From Micromonospora_I sp040659735 (GTDB lineage Bacteria > Actinomycetota > Actinomycetes > Mycobacteriales > Micromonosporaceae), in assembly GCF_040659735.1 (NCBI RefSeq), contig NZ_JBFANZ010000026.1, positions 13,919 to 77,918 on the forward strand: 64,000 bases of DNA, read 5' to 3'. Under the pieces are notes generated by a model. It worked only from the letters and a program-made list of their open reading frames with translations, was not told the origin of the DNA and ran no database searches. The stretch's first letter is position 1. Each line of letters starts with the position of its first letter. Positions 34,989-46,028 of this stretch are shown here, piece after piece. The position numbers were made by a program, and so were the translations under genes.

Positions 34989-35072
34989 ATGGACGGCAAG
35001 ATCGGCGCCTGGCGTCACGGGCAACGCAGACCCGTTCCGCACTCCCCACCGGTGGTCGGAGTCGACCCGTGA
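34989..35072 (+). CDS. 27-residue upstream ORF coupled to the GGDEF-EAL gene
   Basis: An ATG at 34989 preceded by GGAAGGGGGG at 5-nt spacing (a stronger ribosome-binding site than the main gene has) opens a frame beginning MDGKIGAWRHGQRRPV and ending VVGVDP. Its TGA at 35070-35072 overlaps the GTG start of the cyclic di-GMP gene (GTGA). The peptide has no known motif; it probably acts in translational coupling or as a leader. Confidence 0.5.
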   Translation: MDGKIGAWRHGQRRPVPHSPPVVGVDP

Positions 35073-37678
35073 CGTCCGGAGCGGGCGGCACGCCGGCCGC
35101 CCCGCGCCGGCCCTCCGAGCCCACCGGCGTCGTCCCGTCGGGCCTGCCCCCGCGTGTGTCCCCGCCCGCCGTCGGCTCGACCGGCCACCCGAAGCGCCTC
35201 ACCGCCGCCGTGCTGGCCGTCGCCCTCTGCGCGGCAGGCCTGGGCGTGGCGGTCGCCGAGCTGTCGCACGGCGGCGCGTCGACGCCGTTCGTCCGGCTCG
35301 CCGTGGTCACCGCGGTGATCGCGCTCGCCCAGTTGGCCCGTCTGCGCCTGCGGATCGGCTCCGGCACCGTCAGCGTGACGTGGAACGAAGCCGCCCTGAT
35401 CATCGGGCTCTACCTGGCGCCGGCCGGCTGGCTTCCCGCCGCCACCCTCGTCGGCGCGGGTCTGGCCTGGACCCTGCTCTCGATCTTTGTCGATCGGCGC
35501 ACCGCGATCGAGGTCGTGCATGCCGCGGCCTCGCTCACCGTGGCGGTCGCGCTCGCCACGGCGGTCACCACCGCCATCGTCGACCCGCACGGCGTTCCGC
35601 CCGATGCGGCACTGGCCAGCGCGCTGATCGTCGGCGCGCTGACCTATCTCGTGGTGAGCGCCGCGCTCGCCGCGCTCACCCTGTCGCTGCGGCACGCCCA
35701 GCCGGTCTGGCCGATCCTGCGGCGGGCGCTGCACAGCAAACTGCTGATGTTCGTCGGCAACGTGCTGGTCGGCGTCGTCGTGGTCGTCATGCTCGACCAC
35801 GACCCGCGCTGGCTGCTGCTCCTGCCGCCCGCGCTGTGGCTGCTGCAGCAGACGTACGGCCACCGGCTGAGCGCCGACGACGAGCGCCGGGCCTGGCAGG
35901 AGTTCGCGCAGGCGACCGGTGCGCTCAACCAGCTCGACGAGCGGAGCGTGGCAGCGGCCGGGGTCGCGGGAGCGTTGACGCTGTTCGGCGCGGAGCAGGT
36001 CGAGGTGCACGTCATCCGCGGTGAGGGGCGGCACGGTTACCGTGGCGATCGCAGCGGCCTACTGAGCGACGGGGATGTGATCGACGGGGGGACGGAGCGC
36101 TCGTCGGCTGTCGACGCGCAGACCCTCGTCCGTTCACTGATCGTCGGCGGGCAGGCGGTGGGGGAGTTGCGGGTCCGCCTGCCGCGTTCGGTCCTGCCCG
36201 GACCGCGCGATCAGATGGCGCTCTCCGCGTTCAGCGACGCTCTGGGTGCGGCGCTGCACGACGCGGCCACCCACCGTGAGCTGCGGATCATGGCCGCCCG
36301 CTCGTCGTACGAGGCGGTCCACGACCCGCTGACCAACCTGATCAACCGGGCCGCGATGCTCAGCAAGGGCGACCTCGCGCTGCATCAGCTCACCCACGAT
36401 CATCCCGTCGCGCTGGTGCTGCTCGACCTCAACCACTTCAAGGAGGTCAACGACACCCTCGGCCACGCCGCCGGCGACGAGCTGCTGCGGGTCACGGCCG
36501 CCCGGTTGGGCGCGCTCGCCCGGCCGGGCGAGTTGCTCGGCCGCCTCGGCGGCGACGAGTTCGCGTTACTGGTGACGGCGCTGCCGGTTCTCCGCGAGCC
36601 GGACACCCCCGACGACGGCGCTGTGCCGGTGCCGCAGGCGATGCGGCGGGCACGGGAGATCGTCGACGGGCTGGCGGCGCCGACCGAGATCGCCGGGGTC
36701 AAGATGTCGGTCGAGGCCTCGATCGGCGTGGTCGTGACGGGTGCGGGGACGGCCGACATGACGGAGCTGCTGCGCCGGGCGGACATCGCGATGTACCAGG
36801 CGAAGGAGGGCGGCAGCAGCGTCGCCGCGTACGACAGCGCCACCGACGCGGCGAGCACGGATCAGCTCGCGCTCCTCGCCGAGCTGCGCGAGGCGCTCGC
36901 CGTCGACGACCAGTTGGTGCTCGCCCTGCAACCGTCGGTCAGTCTCGCCACCGGAGCGCCGACCGGCGTGGAGGCGCTGATCCGCTGGCAGCACCCGCGC
37001 CGCGGCTGGCTCACTCCGGCCGAGTTCGTTCGGGCGGTGGAGGGCAGCGACCTGCTCGCGCCCTTCACCCGCTACGTGGTCGACAAGGCGCTGGGCGTGG
37101 CGGCCGACTGGGCGCGGAACGGCCTGAATGTGCCGATCTCGGTCAACGTGTCCGCCCGTAATCTGCTCGATCCGCGGCTGCCCGCCCAGATCGGTGAATC
37201 GCTCCGCCGTCACCAGGTGCCGCCGCACCGGCTCGTCCTGGAGATCACCGAGACGGTCGTGATGAGCGAGCTGGAGGTCATCGACGAGGTGCTCGGTGCG
37301 CTGCGGGAGATGGGCGTGCAGCTCGCCGTCGACGACTTCGGCACCGGTTTCTCGTCGCTGACATTCCTGACCCGCATCTCCGTCGACGAGCTCAAGGTCG
37401 ACCGCTCCTTCGTGGTCCGGATGGCCGACTCGCCGGAGGCCGCGGCGATCGTGCGTACCACGATCGAGCTCGGCCGCGAGCTGGGCCTGCGGGTGGTCGC
37501 CGAGGGGGTGGAGACCGCCGATCAGCGCGCGGCGCTCGCGGCGCTCGGTTGCGCCGCCGCCCAGGGTTACCACTTCTTCAAACCGATGCCGGCCGACAAG
37601 ATCGTCGCCGTGTTGCGGTCGCTCCTCGACTCGGCTCAGGCGCAGGTCCTCCCGTTGCGTGCCGACGGTGCTTCCTGA
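35069..37678 (+). CDS. membrane GGDEF-EAL cyclic di-GMP enzyme
   Basis: An 869-residue protein: an N-terminal region with six or so membrane helices (about 47-255), a GAF-like or linker stretch, a diguanylate cyclase domain with intact GGDEF (494-498), and a phosphodiesterase domain with EAL at 635-637. The EAL catalytic set looks whole: NVSARNL, LEITETVVM, DDFGTG (from 755), LKVDRSFV and AEGVET. The inhibitory I-site upstream of GGDEF reads RPGE, not RxxD, so product inhibition may be lost. Leucine 500, two codons after GGDEF, is TTA (36566-36568). The protein could make or break cyclic di-GMP; net activity is unknown. It is transcribed from a palindrome-marked promoter. Confidence 0.93.
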   Translation: MTSGAGGTPAAPRRPSEPTGVVPSGLPPRVSPPAVGSTGHPKRLTAAVLAVALCAAGLGVAVAELSHGGASTPFVRLAVVTAVIALAQLARLRLRIGSGTVSVTWNEAALIIGLYLAPAGWLPAATLVGAGLAWTLLSIFVDRRTAIEVVHAAASLTVAVALATAVTTAIVDPHGVPPDAALASALIVGALTYLVVSAALAALTLSLRHAQPVWPILRRALHSKLLMFVGNVLVGVVVVVMLDHDPRWLLLLPPALWLLQQTYGHRLSADDERRAWQEFAQATGALNQLDERSVAAAGVAGALTLFGAEQVEVHVIRGEGRHGYRGDRSGLLSDGDVIDGGTERSSAVDAQTLVRSLIVGGQAVGELRVRLPRSVLPGPRDQMALSAFSDALGAALHDAATHRELRIMAARSSYEAVHDPLTNLINRAAMLSKGDLALHQLTHDHPVALVLLDLNHFKEVNDTLGHAAGDELLRVTAARLGALARPGELLGRLGGDEFALLVTALPVLREPDTPDDGAVPVPQAMRRAREIVDGLAAPTEIAGVKMSVEASIGVVVTGAGTADMTELLRRADIAMYQAKEGGSSVAAYDSATDAASTDQLALLAELREALAVDDQLVLALQPSVSLATGAPTGVEALIRWQHPRRGWLTPAEFVRAVEGSDLLAPFTRYVVDKALGVAADWARNGLNVPISVNVSARNLLDPRLPAQIGESLRRHQVPPHRLVLEITETVVMSELEVIDEVLGALREMGVQLAVDDFGTGFSSLTFLTRISVDELKVDRSFVVRMADSPEAAAIVRTTIELGRELGLRVVAEGVETADQRAALAALGCAAAQGYHFFKPMPADKIVAVLRSLLDSAQAQVLPLRADGAS

Positions 37679-37691
37679 AGGCTTGGCTCTC

Positions 37692-38300
37692 GTGTCCCCT
37701 CGATGGATCCTGCTGGACTACGGCGAGGTGATCTCCCTGCCGCAGTCCGCCACCGACATCGCCGCCATGGCGGCCCACGCCGGTCGGTCGCCGACCGACT
37801 TCCACGACCGCTACTGGCGGCACCGCCTTCCGTACGACCGCGGCCAGCCCGCGCATTCGTACTGGAGCGCGGTGCTGGGGCGGACGCTGGCGGTCGACGA
37901 CCCGCTCGTCGCCGTGCTCGACACGGCTGATGTCGCCAGCTGGTCGCGGCTCAACCCCCACACGTTGCGGATGATCAGTGAGTGGGAGGCGCACGGCGTG
38001 CGCCTCGCGTTGCTCTCCAACGCCCCCGAGTCGTTGGCGCGCGCCATCGACGGCGCCGGCTGGGCCGCCGCTTTCACCCAGCGCTTCTACAGTTGCCGGT
38101 TCGGGCGGGCGAAGCCGGACCCGGTGCTCTTCGAAGAGGTGCTGCGCCGGCTCGACGCCGAACCGGCCGAGGTCACCTTCTTCGACGACCGCGCCGACAA
38201 CGTCCGCGCCGCCGCGGACCTCGGCATCGACGCCATTCTCTACCGTGGACAAACGCCCGTTTCCCCGAGATCCGGGCCCGTGCCGGCGCAGGAGTGGTAG
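37692..38300 (+). CDS. HAD-superfamily hydrolase
   Basis: A 202-residue HAD hydrolase. Motif I is ILLDYGEV, where the second Asp is replaced by Gly-Glu, as in some HAD-IA proteins. Motif II is ALLSNAP, the lysine lies in FGRAKPDPVLF, and motif IV is VTFFDDRADNV. The cap is small and helical. The substrate is unknown, and loss of the second aspartate may reduce phosphatase activity. The GTG at 37692 is 13 bp after the GGDEF-EAL stop, so the two may share a message. Confidence 0.85.
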   Translation: MSPRWILLDYGEVISLPQSATDIAAMAAHAGRSPTDFHDRYWRHRLPYDRGQPAHSYWSAVLGRTLAVDDPLVAVLDTADVASWSRLNPHTLRMISEWEAHGVRLALLSNAPESLARAIDGAGWAAAFTQRFYSCRFGRAKPDPVLFEEVLRRLDAEPAEVTFFDDRADNVRAAADLGIDAILYRGQTPVSPRSGPVPAQEW

Positions 38301-38364
38301 TCACCCGAGCGGCGTGCGGCGGGAGCTGACAGGCTAGGGGGGTCCCGCAGTGAGGAGCGTCCGC

Positions 38365-40392
<2,028 letters not shown>

Positions 40393-40436
40393 CCTGCCGC
40401 GATCGGCTCCGGCCGGCGCGGCTAAGCTGGCGGCCG

Positions 40437-41588
40437 ATGGATACCCGTACCGGTCTGCCCGTTGTCGGCATGGTGGGCGGCGGTCAGCTGGCCCGGATGA
40501 CCCATCAGGCCGCGATCGCCCTTGGTCAGTCCCTGCGTGTGCTGGCGCTGGCGCCCGACGACGGCGCCGCGCTGGTCGCGGCCGACGTGCACTACGGCGA
40601 GCACACCGATCTCGCCGCGCTCCGGACCTTCGCCAAGGGCTGCGATGTGGTCACCTTCGACCATGAGCACGTGCCGACCGAGCACATCCGGGCCCTCGCG
40701 GCCGAGGGTGTGGTGCTCCATCCGGGCGCCGACGCGCTGCTCTACGCCCAGGACAAGCGCGCGATGCGGGAGCGGCTCGCCGCTCTGGGCGCGCCGGTGC
40801 CGCGGTGGCGGCCGATCGTCGACGTGGCAGACCTGGCGGCGTTCGGCGCCGAGGTGGGCTGGCCGGTGATCGTCAAGGCCGTCCGCGGCGGCTACGACGG
40901 GCGCGGCGTCTGGCTGTTGTCGAGCCCCGCCGAGGCGGCCGCGCTGCTGGCCACCGGCACCCACCTGATCGCCGAGGAGCGGGTCCCGCTGCGGCGTGAG
41001 TTGGCGGTCCAGGTGGCCCGGTCGCCGTTCGGCCAGGTGGCGGCGTACCCGGTGGTGGAGACGGTGCAGCGGGACGGCATCTGCGTGGAGGTGCTCGCGC
41101 CGGCGCCGCGGCTTCCCGAAGAGTTGGCGCTGCGGGCCCAGCAGCTCGCGATCGACCTCGCGACCGCGCTCGGCGTGGTCGGCCTGCTCGCCGTGGAGCT
41201 CTTCGAGGTGGAGCAGGGTCTCGTCGTCAACGAGCTGGCCATGCGTCCGCACAACTCGGGGCACTGGACCATCGAGGGGGCGCGAACCTCGCAGTTCGAG
41301 CAGCACCTGCGGGCGGTCCTCGACTATCCGATGGGGGACACCGCGCTGACCGCGCCCGCCGTCGTGATGGCCAATGTGCTCGGCGGGGCCGACGGCGGGA
41401 TCTCGATCGACGAGCGGCTGCACCATCTCTTCGCCGCGGACCCCGGGGTGAAGGTCCATCTGTACGGCAAGCGGACGCGGCCCGGCCGCAAGATCGGGCA
41501 CGTCACGGTGCTCGGCGACGACCTGACTGAACTGCGCGCGCGTGCCGCGCGTGCGGCAAGCTGGCTGCGCGACGGATCAGGGGAGTGA
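40437..41588 (+). CDS. purK: N5-carboxyaminoimidazole ribonucleotide synthase
   Basis: An ATP-grasp enzyme of 383 residues which, with PurE, converts AIR to CAIR in purine synthesis. VVGMVGGGQLARM is the N-terminal fold; KAVRGGYDGRGVWLL is the ATP-binding loop; ELAMRPHNSGHWTIEGARTSQFEQHLRA (part) is the metal and substrate site. TAAGCT (40423-40428) lies 8 nt before the ATG, so the message is probably leaderless. It is followed 8 bp later by purE, its functional partner, as one operon. Confidence 0.96.
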   Translation: MDTRTGLPVVGMVGGGQLARMTHQAAIALGQSLRVLALAPDDGAALVAADVHYGEHTDLAALRTFAKGCDVVTFDHEHVPTEHIRALAAEGVVLHPGADALLYAQDKRAMRERLAALGAPVPRWRPIVDVADLAAFGAEVGWPVIVKAVRGGYDGRGVWLLSSPAEAAALLATGTHLIAEERVPLRRELAVQVARSPFGQVAAYPVVETVQRDGICVEVLAPAPRLPEELALRAQQLAIDLATALGVVGLLAVELFEVEQGLVVNELAMRPHNSGHWTIEGARTSQFEQHLRAVLDYPMGDTALTAPAVVMANVLGGADGGISIDERLHHLFAADPGVKVHLYGKRTRPGRKIGHVTVLGDDLTELRARAARAASWLRDGSGE

Positions 41589-41596
41589 GGGGCGCG

Positions 41597-42097
41597 ATGA
41601 CCAGCGTCGGCGTGATCATGGGCAGTGACTCCGACTGGCCGACCATGAAGGCGGCGGCCGAGGCGTTGGACGAGTTCGGGGTCGCCCACGAGGTGAGCGT
41701 GATCTCGGCGCACCGCACCCCGGTGGCGATGATCGAGTACGCGCGCGCCGCAGCGGGCCGAGGACTGCGGGTGATCATCGCCGGTGCCGGTGGCGCCGCC
41801 CATCTGCCGGGCATGGTCGCGTCGGCCACGCCGCTGCCCGTGATCGGTGTGCCGGTGCCGCTGAAGCACCTCGACGGGATGGACTCGCTGCTGTCGATCG
41901 TGCAGATGCCGGCCGGCGTGCCGGTGGCCACGGTCTCCATCGGCGGGGCCCGCAACGCCGGTCTGCTGGCGGTCCGCATTCTCGCCGCGACCGACGAGGA
42001 GTTGCGGACCCGGATGTTGACCTTCCAGGACGACCTGGCGGCGCTGGTGGCCGAGAAGGACGCCGCGCTGCGCGCCGCCATCTCGATCAGCGAATAG
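41597..42097 (+). CDS. purE: N5-carboxyaminoimidazole ribonucleotide mutase
   Basis: PurE of 166 residues shifts the carboxylate on CAIR. IMGSDSDWPTM, SAHRTPVAM and IAGAGGAAHLPGMVAS are the three classic blocks, with the catalytic histidine in SAHRTP. Octameric in known relatives. The ATG at 41597 is preferred; a GTG four codons upstream would only add a short tail. It is translated right after purK. Confidence 0.96.
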   Translation: MTSVGVIMGSDSDWPTMKAAAEALDEFGVAHEVSVISAHRTPVAMIEYARAAAGRGLRVIIAGAGGAAHLPGMVASATPLPVIGVPVPLKHLDGMDSLLSIVQMPAGVPVATVSIGGARNAGLLAVRILAATDEELRTRMLTFQDDLAALVAEKDAALRAAISISE

Positions 42098-42107
42098 GTC
42101 GGCGCGC

Positions 42108-45100
42108 CTACCGCATGCCGCGTAGGGCGCCGCGCACCCGGTCCTGGGTGCGGCGGCGCCGCTCGTTCGTCGCGCCCAACGCCAGCAGCACGATGCCCAC
42201 GGGAATCAGCGCCAGCCACGGCCCGACGAGCGTCAGCACGTGCAGCGCCGTGATCGCGGTGACCACCGCCCCCACGACCACCGGCGCCTGCTGCTGCCGC
42301 ATCGACCCCGCGATCAGCGTGGCGACCGCGCCCAGCAGGAGCAGCACCTGACGCAGATCGCTGGTGTTGGTGGCGAGCACGAGCACCAGCGTGGGCACGA
42401 AGGCCGCCAACAGCGCCGGCCCGTACGCCGTCCAGCTGCTCAGGTCGGGTCGGTGGCGCAGCTCCAGCACCCCGACGAGCAGGGCGAGCGCCGCGAAGGG
42501 CAGCGTGTAGGCCTCGGTCAGCGCGACGTCGCTGAGGCCCATCAGCAGCCACCACGCGATGATCTCGCAGCCGACCGAGGCCCAGAAGAGCACCCGCCGT
42601 TCGACGGGCTGCCGGCCGGGACGCGTCGCCACTACGCCGAGCACGGCGCCCCAGGCGGCCAGCAGCGCGGCCACGTGGCGGGGCGAGTCGAAGGCGAGCG
42701 CCAGCGCGAGCAGCGCGGCCCCGTATCCGCTCCACTCCACGACGGACTCCTCCCGGATCGCCTCCGGACGGCGTAGCCGGGGCAGCCGCGTCGCGATCAC
42801 CAGCAGGGCGGCGCCCACGGCCAGCACCCCGAACGCGGACCAGGTCGGCGGGAGTCCGGCGACGAGTCCGACGGTGAGCACGAAGAGCTGCGCCATCACC
42901 GAGGCGAAGAGCCAGCCGAGGATCCGGGCGGTCTGGGTGCGGCCGAAGAACGCGGCGATGGCGCCGACGCCCACCGCGCTGCCGAGCGTGAAGAGGGTGA
43001 GCTGCTTCGTGGCGAGGCTGCCGGCGAGCCCGGCGCCGCCGGCCGCGAGGCCGATGGTGAAGACGACGATGCGGGCGATCCGGGCCGGGCGGCCACGGTC
43101 GGTATCCGCCGGTGGCGGGGTCAGCGCGAGGCCGAGCATCGAGATGGTGAACACGGCAAGGGCGGCCATCGTGCCATGCGGCCAGCCCAGACCGAACGAG
43201 ATCGGCGCGATCAGCAGCGTGATCGCGACGCCGGGCAGCACCACGGGGATCGCCTCCGCCGGCCGGCTCCCCGTGAAACCGGTTGCGGCCAGCGCCGCCG
43301 CGATGGTCAACAGGAGCGCCGCCAGGACGTTCGTGCTGTCCATGGCGTCCGTCGATGGGTGGAGGAGCTGCGGCGGCGGTCCCTGCCAGATCCGGCTGAG
43401 CGTCTCGTACGGCCCGACGATCGCGGTGAGCGCGGCGGGCGCGATCGACACCACGGCGAGCGCCGTCGGCAGGGCCACCGCGGCGATCACGCCTCGCTCG
43501 GGGCTCACCAGCCAGCGCCCCTGCGGCCGGGCCTCGGGAAGTCGCTGCGTCGGGCCACCGAGCACCGACCAGTGGTGCGCCGGCTGGGCCGGACCGCCGG
43601 GCGGCGGCGTGCTGGCCCGGAGCAGTTCGGCGAGGACGGCGAGCAGCGCGGCGCCGGCCGCGTAGAGCCCCGCGGGCAGGGCGGTGGGGAGCGCCGCGAC
43701 CGCCGTCACGGTCGCGCCGCCGGCGACCCCGACCGTGGCGTACGGCAGGTAGTGCGGCACCTGTTGGCGCACCAGGGCCAGCACGGCGACGCCGGCGCAG
43801 GACGCGGCCAGCGCGCTGGTGAGCACGATCGCTGCCGGCCAGCCGAGCTGTGCGGCGAAGGCGGCGATGGCGCCCGGAAGGGCGAGCAGCGCCCCAGCCG
43901 TCGCGGCGCCGCCGATCTGGGCCAGATGGGCCGGCATCACGTCGCTCGGCGGCCCGTCGACATTTTCGTCGGCGACGGCCTGTTGGTCGGGAAGAGCGGC
44001 GATCACCCGGGCGAGGGTCGCGACGACGGCGCCGATGATCGTCACCACGGCGAGCGCGATCGCGGTCGTCCAGGGGCGGACCGAGCCGGCTCCGATGGCG
44101 TACAGCGCGACGGCGGCCGCGACGGTCGTCCGGGCCAGCCCCGCACGGGGGTCGACGGCGGCCACACCCGCCAGCGCGTAGGTGGTGGCGACGGCGCAGC
44201 CGATCAGAACCGGGGACCACCACGGCAGGCCGAGCGCGACCGGGGTGGCGACGGTCGCGAGCCCGGCGAGAACACCGGAGACGTCGTACGACCACGGTCG
44301 GGGCAGCACCACGGCGGCGGCCAGGGCGAGCAGCACCAGCGCGACGGGCACCTGCCAGCCGCTGCCGGGGCCGGCCGGCCAGGCGTTGAGGTCAGCTTCC
44401 CACAGGTGGCCGGGAGTAGCGAGCGCGCGCAGTCCGTTGCCGAGCGCGTCGTAGCCGGCGATCAGTCCGACGACGCCGCCGCTGATCGCCGCGCCGAGCA
44501 CCGGGCCACGCCGCCAGTCGGGCGGCATGGCCCGCACGCCGACCGCCACGACCAGCACCAGCGCGGCCGTGGCGGCGAGTTCGATGCCGGGGACGACGAT
44601 GGCCGCGATCCGGGCCAGCGTGCCGACCAGCCCGGCGGTGGCCGCGGCGGCGGCGAAGTCGGGGCCGTCGAGCAGCCGGTCCGCCCGCCGACCGGCGTCG
44701 ATCGACGGGGCGAGGAAGAGCAGCACGGCGCCGACGAGGAGCAACGCGCCGACCCAGGCATCGGCGACGGTGGCGCCGGGGGCGCCGAACGCGGCTCCGG
44801 TCACGACGAGGGCGCCGAGACCCGTACCCAGGGTCAGCGGCAGACTGATCTGCCGCTCGGCGACCTGGGTCACGGCGGCGTAGCCGAGCGTCGCGCAGAC
44901 GGCGAGGAAGCTCGCCGCGAGCACCGGCACGGTCGCGGCCCGCACGGCCGTCACGGTCAGCAGCGGCCCCGATGGCACGGTCGCGGCCACCAGGGCGGCT
45001 ACCGCGCCGGGCAGGGCGAACGCGGTGCCGCCGGCCGCCCACGCCGCCATGATCTCCGACGGCGGGCGGGCACGGAACTCCGGCAGGGTGGCGGCCACGG

Positions 45101-46028
45101 CGATCAGCACGCAGGCCGCGGCGAGAGCGAACAACACAGCGGCGGTCAGGCCGGGCCGCGCCATCGACGCGCCGGCGCCGGCGAATCCGACCAGCGCCGC
45201 GCCGGCCACGTGGACCTGCGCCGCCCGTTCGGTGCGGGCGAACAGCCCGGCGATACCGATGCCCGCCGCGGCCAGCACCGGCAGCCAGGGCGCTGCCCAC
45301 CAGGCCAGGCCGAAGGAGGCGGGTGCGGCCAGGGCGGTCAGGGCGCTGCCGGCCACGGCGGACTCGCGGCGGGCTTCCGGGGGCAGGGCGAGCACGGCGG
45401 CGATGGTGAGCAGGAACGCGGCGATCGCGAGCTGCCAGTCGACCGGGCCGGCGGCCGCCGCGAGCCGGGCGGGGTAGCCGGCGAGCTCGGCCTCCCACGC
45501 CGGCTGCGCTGCCCGGACCGGCGCCAGCGCCGCCCGCAGGGCGCTGCCGGCCACCAGTACGCCGAGGACGGCCAGCGCGGCCGCCGAGGCCAGCTGGGGT
45601 CCGCGACGAGCCTGATCGGGTAGGGCACGGACGGCCAGACCGGTGACGGTGACGACGGCGGCGACGATCAGGAGGGCGCGTCCGGGCAGTGCGATGGCGG
45701 CCACCCGGGCGACCGCCCCGATCACCGCGAGCGTCAGGACTCCGGCCGCCACGTCCGGCAGTGGTCGCTGGCCCATGGTCAGCGCCCCGGCGAGCCCCAC
45801 GATCGCGGTCAGCAGCAGCGTCAACGCCGCCCGTGCCGCCGTGGGCACGGTGTCGGCCTGGAGAAGGGCGGCGACGGCGTAGACCAGGGCGGCGCCGATC
45901 GCCAGTCCGTGCAGCACCCAGATCAGTTCCCGCAGCCAGATGGCCGCGCTGGCCGGGACCTGCGGGTCCGGTAGGTCGGGCGCGGGGCGGCCGGCGACGG
46001 GTTGACCCGGATGTGATTGACCGGTCAT
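42108..46028 (-). CDS. very large polytopic membrane protein, SCO7613-like
   Basis: This 1306-residue protein is composed almost wholly of hydrophobic helices, several dozen of them, arranged as repeats of about 300 residues (compare LLTIAAVLALPPEARRESAV with LLTIAAALAATGFTGSRPAE). That suggests internal duplication. No transporter, enzyme or receptor motif is seen. Its ATG overlaps the stop of the upstream zinc-ribbon membrane gene (ATGA at 46025-46028), so the two look like a split version of the long actinobacterial SCO7613-type proteins. Function unknown. It is convergent with purE, 11 bp away. Confidence 0.75.
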   Translation of the reverse strand: MTGQSHPGQPVAGRPAPDLPDPQVPASAAIWLRELIWVLHGLAIGAALVYAVAALLQADTVPTAARAALTLLLTAIVGLAGALTMGQRPLPDVAAGVLTLAVIGAVARVAAIALPGRALLIVAAVVTVTGLAVRALPDQARRGPQLASAAALAVLGVLVAGSALRAALAPVRAAQPAWEAELAGYPARLAAAAGPVDWQLAIAAFLLTIAAVLALPPEARRESAVAGSALTALAAPASFGLAWWAAPWLPVLAAAGIGIAGLFARTERAAQVHVAGAALVGFAGAGASMARPGLTAAVLFALAAACVLIAVAATLPEFRARPPSEIMAAWAAGGTAFALPGAVAALVAATVPSGPLLTVTAVRAATVPVLAASFLAVCATLGYAAVTQVAERQISLPLTLGTGLGALVVTGAAFGAPGATVADAWVGALLLVGAVLLFLAPSIDAGRRADRLLDGPDFAAAAATAGLVGTLARIAAIVVPGIELAATAALVLVVAVGVRAMPPDWRRGPVLGAAISGGVVGLIAGYDALGNGLRALATPGHLWEADLNAWPAGPGSGWQVPVALVLLALAAAVVLPRPWSYDVSGVLAGLATVATPVALGLPWWSPVLIGCAVATTYALAGVAAVDPRAGLARTTVAAAVALYAIGAGSVRPWTTAIALAVVTIIGAVVATLARVIAALPDQQAVADENVDGPPSDVMPAHLAQIGGAATAGALLALPGAIAAFAAQLGWPAAIVLTSALAASCAGVAVLALVRQQVPHYLPYATVGVAGGATVTAVAALPTALPAGLYAAGAALLAVLAELLRASTPPPGGPAQPAHHWSVLGGPTQRLPEARPQGRWLVSPERGVIAAVALPTALAVVSIAPAALTAIVGPYETLSRIWQGPPPQLLHPSTDAMDSTNVLAALLLTIAAALAATGFTGSRPAEAIPVVLPGVAITLLIAPISFGLGWPHGTMAALAVFTISMLGLALTPPPADTDRGRPARIARIVVFTIGLAAGGAGLAGSLATKQLTLFTLGSAVGVGAIAAFFGRTQTARILGWLFASVMAQLFVLTVGLVAGLPPTWSAFGVLAVGAALLVIATRLPRLRRPEAIREESVVEWSGYGAALLALALAFDSPRHVAALLAAWGAVLGVVATRPGRQPVERRVLFWASVGCEIIAWWLLMGLSDVALTEAYTLPFAALALLVGVLELRHRPDLSSWTAYGPALLAAFVPTLVLVLATNTSDLRQVLLLLGAVATLIAGSMRQQQAPVVVGAVVTAITALHVLTLVGPWLALIPVGIVLLALGATNERRRRTQDRVRGALRGMR

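Noticed and set aside
43176..45623. 815-residue plus-strand open frame inside the large membrane protein gene
   Set aside because: Composed of Gly/Arg/Asp/Gln repeats from antisense of GC-rich helices; no start signal and no recognisable domain.
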